Shown here piece by piece: positions 1 to 7,655 of a stretch of 43,042 nucleotides of DNA (within the stretch, counting starts at the first letter, position 1; every line of letters begins with the position of its first letter). The notes below the pieces were generated by a model. The model saw only the letters and a program-made list of their open reading frames with translations, was not told the origin of the DNA and did no database searches. Position numbers and translations under genes: made by a program. The stretch lies in assembly GCA_047618565.1 (NCBI GenBank), contig JBLHKW010000018.1, forward strand, positions 1 through 43,042, written 5' to 3'. Source of the DNA: JBLHKW01 sp047618565 (lineage in GTDB: Bacteria > Planctomycetota > UBA1135 > GCA-002686595).

Positions 1-11
1 CGACAGCGCGG

Positions 12-1121
12 GTGATCGACCTCGAGCGCGCCTGGCCATACGGCTTCTCACCGAGTGCCAAGGGGCGCGCGTTGCTGGGACTGGAACCACAAGCCGGTGC
101 AGCATGGCTCTGCCAGCGCACGCCGCGGCGCGCCCGTGATGGCGACGGTCCTGCCCTGACTCTGGTCGACGGTCAGGCAACCCCGGGCGGCGAGTGGCCA
201 GTCGTCCGTCATCTTGGCCGGGGCGACGGGAACCCCGCGCCAGTCTTCGGTCTGTCGGAGCCGGACGGTGCTGCCCTGCGAGCCGCGCTGGCCGCCGGTG
301 AGCGCGTCGAGATCGAGTACGAGCTCTCCGCGCGCATCCAGCGCGCGCGCCCGCGCACCGTGGTCGCCAGCCTGCCGGCACGGGCCGGGGCTGCGCCAGG
401 CTTCCTGCTCTTCTGCGCCCACGGCGACTCCGATGCAGGCGGTCCGGGCGCGAACGACAACGGTAGCGGCGAGGCGATCGTGCTCGAGATCGCGACGGCC
501 TGGTCACGGGCGGTCGCAAGTGGATGCGTCCCTGCGCCCGCGCGCGAGGTGCGCTTCGCGCTCTGGGGTAGCGAGATCGCATCGACACGACATTACCTCA
601 AGCGCATCGAGGAGGGTCAGACGCCCCTGCTCGGTGTGGTCAATTTCGATCAGGCGGGATTCGGCTCGGGCGCGGACCTGCTCTTCATGGAGCCCGACGA
701 GCTACCCGGGAACAAGGTCTTGATCGAGCACATGCTCTCGGTGCTCGAGGACCATCGCGGCCAGGACGGTTTCCCGGAGCGCTGGGCCACCAACCCCAGC
801 CAGGGCGGCACAGATTCCTACGTCTTCAGCAGTTCACGTAGCTTCCGCGAGACACCACGCCCGGCCTTGACGCTCTATGCGAGCGCCTGGGACCACGCGC
901 AGGAGGTGCCGCGCAGTCCGCAGCGCCCGGGTGAATCCTGGAACGACGCGGACGTGGTGCACATCGACTACGACATCCACTACCACTCGGCGGGTGATTT
1001 GCCCGCCAACACGACCGACCTCGAACCCTGGAACATGGGTTGGATCGCGCGCGTAGCGCTGCTCGGGACTCGAAGATGGCTGGAGAGCGCGTCCATGCCA
1101 TCGCCGTCCACTCCCAGGTGA
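12..1121 (+). CDS. M28-family metallopeptidase, 5' end outside window
   Basis: Zinc aminopeptidase-like protein of the M28 (Zn-carboxypeptidase-like) fold. The motifs seen are in family order: HGDSDAGGPGANDNGSGEA supplies the first His and the bridging Asp, FALWGSEIAS supplies the Glu pair region, NFDQAG supplies a further Asp, and IHYHSAGD near the C-terminus supplies the last His. The stretch before the first His (PVFGLSEPDGAALRAAL) resembles the end of a protease-associated domain that commonly sits in front of M28 catalytic domains. The frame is open from the window edge through the GTG at 12, with no stop upstream, so the true start is probably outside and any signal peptide is not visible. 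Substrate unknown. A prolyl-oligopeptidase gene follows on the same strand after 73 bases, suggesting shared peptide-degrading work. Confidence 0.85.
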   Translation: MIDLERAWPYGFSPSAKGRALLGLEPQAGAAWLCQRTPRRARDGDGPALTLVDGQATPGGEWPVVRHLGRGDGNPAPVFGLSEPDGAALRAALAAGERVEIEYELSARIQRARPRTVVASLPARAGAAPGFLLFCAHGDSDAGGPGANDNGSGEAIVLEIATAWSRAVASGCVPAPAREVRFALWGSEIASTRHYLKRIEEGQTPLLGVVNFDQAGFGSGADLLFMEPDELPGNKVLIEHMLSVLEDHRGQDGFPERWATNPSQGGTDSYVFSSSRSFRETPRPALTLYASAWDHAQEVPRSPQRPGESWNDADVVHIDYDIHYHSAGDLPANTTDLEPWNMGWIARVALLGTRRWLESASMPSPSTPR

Positions 1122-1149
1122 TCTTGCGAGCACGAGCTCCCCGCGTCGG

Positions 1150-1161
1150 CCCCCCCCCCCC
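1150..1161. repeat. C12 homopolymer tract upstream of a peptidase gene
   Basis: Twelve consecutive C bases lie in the 73-base gap between the M28 gene and the prolyl-oligopeptidase gene, 33 bases before the latter's ATG. A tract this long is prone to slippage in vivo and to miscalling during sequencing. It lies between the stop and the next start, so length changes would not alter either protein. It could affect promoter or leader spacing. Confidence 0.9.
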
Positions 1162-1194
1162 ACATTCACTCCTCAGCACCATAAATCCGAAGCC

Positions 1195-3357
1195 ATGATG
1201 ACACTCAATCGCCTCGCCTGGATCGGCGTCACTCTCAACATCCTCGGTTGCAGCAGCACCGATGACGCGCAACGTGCACCGCGCTCGGCGGCCTCGATAA
1301 GTTATCCCGCTGCCGCGCACGGTGACGTGGTCGAGGACTACCACGGCACCCAGGTCGCGGACCCGTACCGCTGGCTCGAGGACTCCGACGCCCCCGAGTC
1401 GCGCACCTGGATCGAGGCCCAGAACGCGCTGACCGAATCCTGGCTGGCTGCGATTCCCGGGCGCGATCGGATCCACGATCGGCTGGAGGCACTCTGGACC
1501 TACGAGCGCTTCGGCATCCCCAGCAAGCACGGCGATGCGTATTTCTTCTCCTACAACGACGGGTACCAATCACAGAGCGTGATCTGTCGCGCGCAGAGCC
1601 TGGAGTCCGAGCGCGAGGTCGTTCTCGACCCGAACAGCTTCTCGAGCGATGGCACGGTGTCACTCGGCGGTACGGCCTGGAGCGAGGATGGCAACTACCT
1701 GGCCTACGGCCTGTCCGACGGTGGATCCGACTGGCGTACGTGGCACGTGCGCGACCTGCGCACGGGCAAGGACCTGGACGACCGCCTGGAGTGGGTCAAG
1801 TTCTCCTCGCCGACCTGGAGCCATGACGGGCTTGGCTTTTACTACGGGCGCTATCCGGCGACCGAGAACAAGCTGCAGGCGGAGAACCTGGGACAGCAGC
1901 TCTACTACCACCTGGCCGGCACAGAGCAGGCCGCCGACGTGCTGGTCTTCGAGGACGCCGAGCACCCCAAGCGCGGTTGCGGGGCCGGTGTCAGCGAGGA
2001 TGGCAAGCTCCTGATGCTGAATGTCTGGGAGGGCTCGGCGCGCAAGAACCGTCTGTACTTCCAGGACCTGATGGACCCCGATGCCAAGGTCATTCGCGCG
2101 CTCGATGACTTCGACGCCGCCTACACGCCGATCGGCAGTGACGGCTGGATCGTCTACCTGAGCACGGACAAGGATGCGCCGCGCGGGCGCGTCGTCTCCC
2201 TCGATGTGCAGGCTGCCGGTGCGGGCAACGTGGCGCTGGTCGAGATCGTGCCCGAGGGCGCGGAGGTCTTGCAGAATGCGAGCATCGTCGGCGGCCGGCT
2301 GGTCCTGAGCTATCTCTCCGACGCCAAGACGCGCGTCGAGGTGCGCGAGAAGGACGGTCGCGAGATACGGCAGGTGGGGTTGCCTGGCATCGGAACGGCC
2401 TCCGGGTTCGGGGGCAAGGAGGCCGCCAGTGCGTCGGAGACGTTCTACGCCTTCTCCAGCTACACCCAACCCACCGCGCTCTACCGTTACGACGTCGCCA
2501 GCGGTGAGAGCACGCTCTACAAGCGTCCCGAGGTGCCCTTCGATGGGGACGCCTACGAGACCCGACAGGTGTTCTTCGAGAGTCCCGACGGCACGCGCGT
2601 GCCGATGTTCATCACCGCCCGCAAGGGGCTCGAGCTGGATGGCAGCGTGCCCACGCAGCTCTACGGCTATGGGGGCTTCAACATCTCCCTGCGCCCGTCG
2701 TTCTCCCCCGCTGTTGCAGGCTGGCTCGACATGGGCGGCGTTTATGCGGTGGCGAATTTGCGCGGCGGTGGCGAGTACGGGCGCGAGTGGCACCTGGCGG
2801 GCACCCGCGAGCACAAGCAGAACGTGTTCGACGACTTCATCGCGGCGGCCGAGTGGTTGATCGAAGCGGGCTACACCTCGAGCGAGCACCTGGCGATCTC
2901 CGGCGGCAGCAACGGTGGCCTGCTGGTGGGTGCCTGCATGACCCAGCGTCCGGACCTCTTCGCCGCAGCGCTGCCGGCTGTCGGCGTGCTCGACATGTTG
3001 CGCTACCACCTGTTCACCATCGGGTGGGCGTGGGCGTCGGACTACGGCACTTCCGAGGAAGAGGACATGTTCCCCACGCTCCTGGCCTACTCGCCCCTGC
3101 ACAACCTGGAGTCTGGCGTGAGTTACCCGGCGACGCTGGTCACGACGGGCGATCACGACGACCGCGTGGTTCCGGGGCACAGCTTCAAGTTTGCAGCGAG
3201 CCTACAGGAAGCCCAGGGCGGGGACAGGCCGACGATGATCCGCATCGAGACGCGCGCGGGTCACGGGGCGGGCAAGTCGCGCGAGCAGCGCATCGAGGAG
3301 GCGACCGATCGCTGGACGTTCCTGCTCGATGCCCTGGGCATGAAGCTGCCCTTCTGA
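1195..3357 (+). CDS. Prolyl oligopeptidase family (S9A) serine peptidase, lipoprotein
   Basis: Serine oligopeptidase that cleaves short peptides, probably after proline. The 720 residues match the usual S9A length: an N-terminal segment (DPYRWLED near residue 57 is typical), a beta-propeller, then an alpha/beta-hydrolase domain. The catalytic triad is visible: Ser572 in SGGSNGGLL, Asp655/656 in DHDDRVVP, and His690 in RAGHGAGKS. The N-terminus MMTLNRLAWIGVTLNILGCS looks like a lipoprotein signal with the Cys at about residue 19, so the enzyme is predicted to be membrane-anchored outside the cytoplasm. There are two adjacent ATG codons at 1195 and 1198, and I see no strong ribosome binding site. 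It converges with the membrane-protein gene that ends at 3467. Confidence 0.95.
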   Translation: MMTLNRLAWIGVTLNILGCSSTDDAQRAPRSAASISYPAAAHGDVVEDYHGTQVADPYRWLEDSDAPESRTWIEAQNALTESWLAAIPGRDRIHDRLEALWTYERFGIPSKHGDAYFFSYNDGYQSQSVICRAQSLESEREVVLDPNSFSSDGTVSLGGTAWSEDGNYLAYGLSDGGSDWRTWHVRDLRTGKDLDDRLEWVKFSSPTWSHDGLGFYYGRYPATENKLQAENLGQQLYYHLAGTEQAADVLVFEDAEHPKRGCGAGVSEDGKLLMLNVWEGSARKNRLYFQDLMDPDAKVIRALDDFDAAYTPIGSDGWIVYLSTDKDAPRGRVVSLDVQAAGAGNVALVEIVPEGAEVLQNASIVGGRLVLSYLSDAKTRVEVREKDGREIRQVGLPGIGTASGFGGKEAASASETFYAFSSYTQPTALYRYDVASGESTLYKRPEVPFDGDAYETRQVFFESPDGTRVPMFITARKGLELDGSVPTQLYGYGGFNISLRPSFSPAVAGWLDMGGVYAVANLRGGGEYGREWHLAGTREHKQNVFDDFIAAAEWLIEAGYTSSEHLAISGGSNGGLLVGACMTQRPDLFAAALPAVGVLDMLRYHLFTIGWAWASDYGTSEEEDMFPTLLAYSPLHNLESGVSYPATLVTTGDHDDRVVPGHSFKFAASLQEAQGGDRPTMIRIETRAGHGAGKSREQRIEEATDRWTFLLDALGMKLPF

Positions 3358-3377
3358 ACGATAGGGTTTCCGTGTGG

Positions 3378-3401
3378 GCAGGACTCCGGCGCGCCTCCTG
3401 C
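3378..3401. terminator. Weak hairpin between convergent genes
   Basis: GCAGGA (3378-3383) and TCCTGC (3396-3401) can pair around a GC-rich 12-base loop, about 20 bases after the stop of the S9 peptidase. There is no T-run after it, so an intrinsic terminator is only a possibility. A second short palindrome, GACCCCGGGGGTC, at 3456-3468 overlaps the stop codon of the opposing gene. Confidence 0.3.
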
Positions 3402-3466
3402 ACAGTCCAGGGGAAGCGCGGGGGCGAACTCAACCCTTCGCTTTCCATGGTGAGCGACCCCGGGGG

Positions 3467-4309
3467 TCAGTAGTCGTCGTAGGAAGCGGGCGGCTCGTAT
3501 CCAAGCCAGAGTGCCACGCCGCCGACTACCACGACCAGGGCGCCGTGGAGTATGGCCCGCTGGCGTGGACTCATGCGGGCGGGCAGGGGCAGTCGCGCAA
3601 GCTGCGCAGACAACGCGACGAGCACGGCGGCGCTCCAGGGAGTCTCCGCGAACCACACGGCGACCACGAGCATGCCAGGTACGCCCATCGACCAGCTCGA
3701 CGCAAGGCCGGGCCAGTAGACGCGCTCAGGGCGCAGCATCGCGAGGATCGCGACGATCGCCGGAACGAATGCCAGTGCACCGATGACATGTGCGGCGCCA
3801 CCGTAGGACTGGCCCAGCAGCGCGGCGGCCATGGCCGTCGCCAGTGCGAGTGTGCCTGGATAGGAAGGGCCCCTGGCCCAGGAAGCGGCTGGACCCGGCC
3901 TCAGGACCATGGTCGCCAGGCCGAGCAGCACACCGGCGCCGACCTGAAACCAGGCCAGGTTGCCTTCCCAGTAGCTCTCGCGCAGGGGCGCGCTCGCCAG
4001 CCAGGCGAAGGCCCCGAAGATCGAAACGCCGAGCACCGATGCAAGGCGCCACGAGCGGGCTTCGAGGGCTGCGGGTAGCGTGCACAGGAGCACGCCGTAT
4101 GCCCAGTAGTGCTCGGCCTCGGTCGGAGGGAAACTTGGCAGTTGCCCCTTCATGACACGCGCTGCCAGGAAGGTGGCGGCGGTCCATGCGAGGGCGTTGC
4201 CGATGTAGCCGCGCAGATGTTCTCCATCCTCCTTGCGCCAGGGGCGCCAGGCGATGGAGAGGATCAGCGCGGCAGCGAAGCCGCAGTACAGGAAGGGCTC
4301 GGGCTGCAA
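3467..4309 (-). CDS. Unassigned multi-pass membrane protein
   Basis: A 280-residue protein dominated by hydrophobic segments. I count roughly seven to eight candidate membrane helices, for example FLYCGFAAALILSIA near the N-terminus, GVSIFGAFAWLASA, VGAGVLLGLATMVL, ALAFVPAIVAILAML and GALVVVVGGVALWLG near the C-terminus. I do not recognise the family. The likely start is a TTG at 4309, since no ATG lies nearby in frame; it falls 12 bases after the YceI stop, so the two genes look like one operon. YceI genes often sit beside cytochrome b561 genes, but I see no heme-ligand His pattern that supports that here. Confidence 0.7.
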   Translation of the reverse strand: MQPEPFLYCGFAAALILSIAWRPWRKEDGEHLRGYIGNALAWTAATFLAARVMKGQLPSFPPTEAEHYWAYGVLLCTLPAALEARSWRLASVLGVSIFGAFAWLASAPLRESYWEGNLAWFQVGAGVLLGLATMVLRPGPAASWARGPSYPGTLALATAMAAALLGQSYGGAAHVIGALAFVPAIVAILAMLRPERVYWPGLASSWSMGVPGMLVVAVWFAETPWSAAVLVALSAQLARLPLPARMSPRQRAILHGALVVVVGGVALWLGYEPPASYDDY

Positions 4310-4321
4310 GCTGGCGCCCGG

Positions 4322-4978
4322 TTACTTACGCACGGCCTCGATGCCGAAGAGCAGGCGCACGTCAGCGCCCAGGGCGTCGGGGTAGGTCGTGATCCCGAAT
4401 TCGCGTCGGTCGATCGTCACCTCTCCACCGAAGCCGGCCAGGTGGCCGGAGCGGCCCTTGTCGCCACTGCCGAGCAACTGCATCTCGATCGTGACGGGCT
4501 TGGTCACGCCGTGGCAGGTGAGGTTGCCCGCGACCATGTACGCGGTACCCTCGCGGTTCTCGATGCTCTTGGATACGAAGGTGATCTTCGGAAACTGCTT
4601 CGCGTTGAAGAAGTCGGGACTGCGCAGGTGCTTGTCGCGGTCCTCGCTGTTCGTATCCACGCTGGAGGTGGCGATTTCGACCGAGACGGAGGATTCCTCG
4701 AGCGACTTGCCGACCACGAAGGAGCCGCTGATGACGTTGAAACGTCCGTACGCGGGCGACACATCGTTGTGGAGGATCGAGAAGATGACCGAGGAGTGCG
4801 TGCCGTCGATCTCGTAGGTGCCCGCCATGAGCTCCGGGCCCGCGGAGCGTGCCGGCGCGGCCGTCGGAGCGGGCTCGAGGGTTGCGGCGACGGTCGTGGG
4901 TTGCATGGCCATCAGGGTGGCGCCGCCGAGGAGGGTGCTGGCGAGCAGGGCGGCGCGGGTTGCGTTTCGGGTCATCAT
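4322..4978 (-). CDS. YceI family exported protein
   Basis: A 218-residue member of the YceI lipocalin-like family, whose members bind isoprenoid-type lipids in a beta-barrel. The diagnostic opening YEIDGTHSSVIFSILHND is present, followed by GRFNVISGSFVVG, SVDTNSEDRDKHLRSPDFF and KITFVSKSIE, and the usual end ITTYPDALGADVRLLFGIEA. The N-terminus (MMTRNATRAALLASTLLGG...) is a signal peptide. The frame stays open upstream to 5323, but I place the start at the ATG-ATG pair at 4978/4975: AGAGAG lies a few bases upstream on the mRNA, and the upstream translation is not protein-like. It is divergent from the antiporter gene and upstream of the unassigned membrane protein. Confidence 0.93.
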   Translation of the reverse strand: MMTRNATRAALLASTLLGGATLMAMQPTTVAATLEPAPTAAPARSAGPELMAGTYEIDGTHSSVIFSILHNDVSPAYGRFNVISGSFVVGKSLEESSVSVEIATSSVDTNSEDRDKHLRSPDFFNAKQFPKITFVSKSIENREGTAYMVAGNLTCHGVTKPVTIEMQLLGSGDKGRSGHLAGFGGEVTIDRREFGITTYPDALGADVRLLFGIEAVRK

Positions 4979-5049
4979 CGTGATCTCTCTGGTTTTGGCT
5001 TCGGTTGCTCGAGGCTGTGCGGGTTGGGAAGTACGGGGTGTAGCCCGTA

Positions 5050-7008
5050 GTGGGTCGGATTCCCACAAAATGCGGGGCAAAGATCGGGGGATGGCGAGCC
5101 CTTCGATGGAACGCGGCCTACACTCGGCGCTTGCTCGTCGAGACCACGCATGGTTCCGGAAACGTTCTGATTGCGCTCGCAGGCGTGATCGTGCTCGGCG
5201 TCGGCGCCCAGTGGGCGGCCTGGCGCCTGCGTCTGCCCTCGATCCTGTTGCTGCTCCTGTGTGGACTGCTCGCGGGCCCCCTGGGAGTGGGATTCCTCGA
5301 TCCGGACGAGCTACTCGGTCCACTTCTCTTCCCGGCCGTGGCCCTTGCGGTGGCGGTCATCCTATTCGAAGGCGGTCTGACCCTCGAAGTGCGCGAACTC
5401 CATAAGGTGGGCGGTGTGCTCGCTCGCCTGCTCAGCCTGGGCGTGCTCATCACCTGGGTACTGTCCGCGGCCGCCGCGCACTGGCTGGCGGGCCTCGAGT
5501 GGCGCCTGGCGACCCTGCTCGGTGCCATCTTGACCGTCACCGGTCCCACGGTCGTGGGACCGCTCCTGCGCCACGTTCGCCCGCGTGGCACGGTCGGCGC
5601 CCTCATTAAATGGGAGGGCATCGTCGCGGATGTCATCGGCGCGACCTTGGCGGTGCTCGTGGTCGAGGCGATCCTGGTCGAGGACCTCTTCACGTCGACG
5701 ACCGTGGCTTTGGCTGGCCTGACGCGCACGGTGGCCGTGGCCACGTCGTTCGGAATGCTCGGCACGGCCGTCCTGCTGTTGCCACTGCGCCGCCACTGGG
5801 TGCCGGACCGACTCGAGGCTCCCCTGGTACTGGCGGTGGTGCTGGGCGTCTTCAGCGCCTCGCATGCATTGCAGCACGAGTCGGGCCTGATCGCCGTCAC
5901 CATCATGGGCTTCCAGCTGGCCAACCAGAAGAGCTACTCCATCCAGCACATCGTCGAGTTCAAGGAGAACCTGCGCGTGCTCCTGATCTCGTCCCTGTTC
6001 ATCCTGCTCGCGGCGCGTCTCGAGTTCGAGGACCTGCGCGCCCTCGATTGGGGCTCGGTCGCCTTCGTGTTGATCCTGATTCTGGTGGTTCGGCCGATCG
6101 CAGTCTTTGCCTCTTCCGCCGGGAGCGTGCTGACCTGGCGCGAGCGCCTGTTTCTGGCCTGGATGGCCCCGCGCGGGATCGTCGCTGCGGCCGTGTCCGC
6201 ACTCTTCGCCCTGCGCCTCGAACAGCATGGCTTCGCCGATGCGGCGCGGTTGGCACCGCTGGCATTCCTGGTCATCATCGGCACGGTCACCATCTACGGA
6301 TTGACGGCTGCGCCCGTGGCGCGCTTGCTGGGGCTTGCGGATCTGGCACCCCAGGGTGTGCTACTGCTGGGCGCGGGGGCGCTGGCGCGCGCGATCGCCC
6401 GCGCACTGGGCGAGGAGAACGTGCGCGTCGTGCTGCTCGACACGAACCGGCGGAACGTGTTGAAGGCACGCCTGGCCGGACTGCAGGCCGTGCACGGCAA
6501 CGCACTGAGTCCAGATGTTCAGGACGACCTGGATCTCGTCGGCATCGGGCGCCTGATGGCGATGACGCCCAACGACGAGGTCAACGCGCTCGCGGTCCTA
6601 CACTTCAAGGAACTGTTCGATCGCGGTGGCGTCTACCAGGTCATTCCCGGCGGCCCCTCCGGCTCCGCGGAAGCCGAATTGCGCGGACGCGGACTGTTTG
6701 GCGATCGCGGCAGCCTGGAGCTGCTGGAGTCGCGCGTGGCCGATGGTGCCCGACTGAAACGCACGACCCTGAGTGCGAGCTTCGACTATGAGTCCTACAA
6801 GGATCACTACGGGGCGGACGCGCTGCCGATGTTCCGGGTCGGGACCGACGGGCGCCTGACGATATTTGACCGGGTGGATGCCCCCACGGCTGGCCCTGGA
6901 GACGTCCTGATCAGCCTTGTGGACCATCAGCCGGTCGTTGCCGGTGGCAGCGGGCCGGGGGCGGCGTCCGATGCCTCTGGAGTCGCGCCCACGGAAATTC
7001 AAGAATGA
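5050..7008 (+). CDS. CPA-type cation:proton antiporter with C-terminal TrkA-N domain
   Basis: Membrane antiporter exchanging Na+ or K+ for protons. About 12 hydrophobic segments span roughly residues 38-430; conserved-looking elements include LFEGGLTL and TVTGPTVVGPLL (around residue 163). The C-terminal part has a Rossmann nucleotide-binding domain (GVLLLGAGALARAIARALG, then VVLLDTNRRN, about residues 435-545) typical of TrkA-N/RCK regulators, so NAD(H) gating is likely. A further roughly 100-residue tail follows. The start is uncertain: the GTG at 5050 gives 652 residues, but the first 27 look non-native and a TTG at 5131 would give 625. The promoter region is shared with the divergent YceI gene. 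Confidence 0.9.
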   Translation: MGRIPTKCGAKIGGWRALRWNAAYTRRLLVETTHGSGNVLIALAGVIVLGVGAQWAAWRLRLPSILLLLLCGLLAGPLGVGFLDPDELLGPLLFPAVALAVAVILFEGGLTLEVRELHKVGGVLARLLSLGVLITWVLSAAAAHWLAGLEWRLATLLGAILTVTGPTVVGPLLRHVRPRGTVGALIKWEGIVADVIGATLAVLVVEAILVEDLFTSTTVALAGLTRTVAVATSFGMLGTAVLLLPLRRHWVPDRLEAPLVLAVVLGVFSASHALQHESGLIAVTIMGFQLANQKSYSIQHIVEFKENLRVLLISSLFILLAARLEFEDLRALDWGSVAFVLILILVVRPIAVFASSAGSVLTWRERLFLAWMAPRGIVAAAVSALFALRLEQHGFADAARLAPLAFLVIIGTVTIYGLTAAPVARLLGLADLAPQGVLLLGAGALARAIARALGEENVRVVLLDTNRRNVLKARLAGLQAVHGNALSPDVQDDLDLVGIGRLMAMTPNDEVNALAVLHFKELFDRGGVYQVIPGGPSGSAEAELRGRGLFGDRGSLELLESRVADGARLKRTTLSASFDYESYKDHYGADALPMFRVGTDGRLTIFDRVDAPTAGPGDVLISLVDHQPVVAGGSGPGAASDASGVAPTEIQE

Positions 7009-7052
7009 GCGAAGGCCTGGAGCTCCTCGCGGCACCCAGGTAGCGACCTCCC

Positions 7053-7655
7053 ATGCGATCCGACCTCCACACCGACGATCTGGCCCTGCGCGACCGCATT
7101 CTGCGCGGGGACCGCGCCCAGGCGGAAGATCTCTTCCGGCAGCAGATCGACACCCTCTACGAGTTCGTCTACTACCGGGTCGGGAAGCAAACGGCCCTCG
7201 CGGAGGATGTGGTCCAGGACACCATCATGGTCGCTTTCGAGCGACTGATGGACTTTGACGGGCGCTCGAGCCTGCATACGTGGATGTGTGGCATCGCCAA
7301 GAACAAGATCCGCACCCAGGCTCGCAAGCGGCGGCCGGTTCCCATCGAGGACCTGCTGGCCGAGAGCGAGGGCGAGATCGACGCGATCCTGACGCGCATC
7401 GAGCAGGAGCCACTCCCGGATGAGGTGATCGAGGCGCGCGAGACGCGCGATCTCGTCGGGGCGACGCTCTCGTCATTGCCCCCCCACTATCGCGAGGCGT
7501 TGACCGCGAAGTACATCGAGGGTGAGACCGTCGGGCAGCTGTCCAGGCGCAGCGGGCGCAATCCGAAGGCGGTCGAGTCGACCTTGCACCGAGCGCGCCA
7601 GGCATTCTCGCGGATCTTCCAGATGCTCGCCGCGCGCGGGAGCGGGCCGGCATGA
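7053..7655 (+). CDS. ECF-type RNA polymerase sigma factor
   Basis: A 200-residue sigma-70 family factor of the extracytoplasmic-function class. Region 2 is visible at about residues 20-95 (LAEDVVQDTIMVAFERL, then SSLHTWMCGIAKNKI, the -10 recognition part). Region 4 is at about 140-190 (LPPHYREALTAKYIEG followed by a helix-turn-helix ending in a STLHRARQAF-type helix). Regions 3 and 1 are absent, as expected for the class. The stop codon overlaps the next gene's start in ATGA (7652-7655), which implies translational coupling, so the downstream protein is its likely partner or regulator. A C7 run at 7479-7485 inside the gene is a possible slippage site. Confidence 0.95.
   Translation: MRSDLHTDDLALRDRILRGDRAQAEDLFRQQIDTLYEFVYYRVGKQTALAEDVVQDTIMVAFERLMDFDGRSSLHTWMCGIAKNKIRTQARKRRPVPIEDLLAESEGEIDAILTRIEQEPLPDEVIEARETRDLVGATLSSLPPHYREALTAKYIEGETVGQLSRRSGRNPKAVESTLHRARQAFSRIFQMLAARGSGPA

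Noticed and set aside
1660..3180. A 506-codon open frame antisense to the prolyl-oligopeptidase gene
   Set aside because: It is opposite a clear S9A gene, its translation is Arg/His/Gly-rich with no domain, and long antisense frames are common at this GC content.
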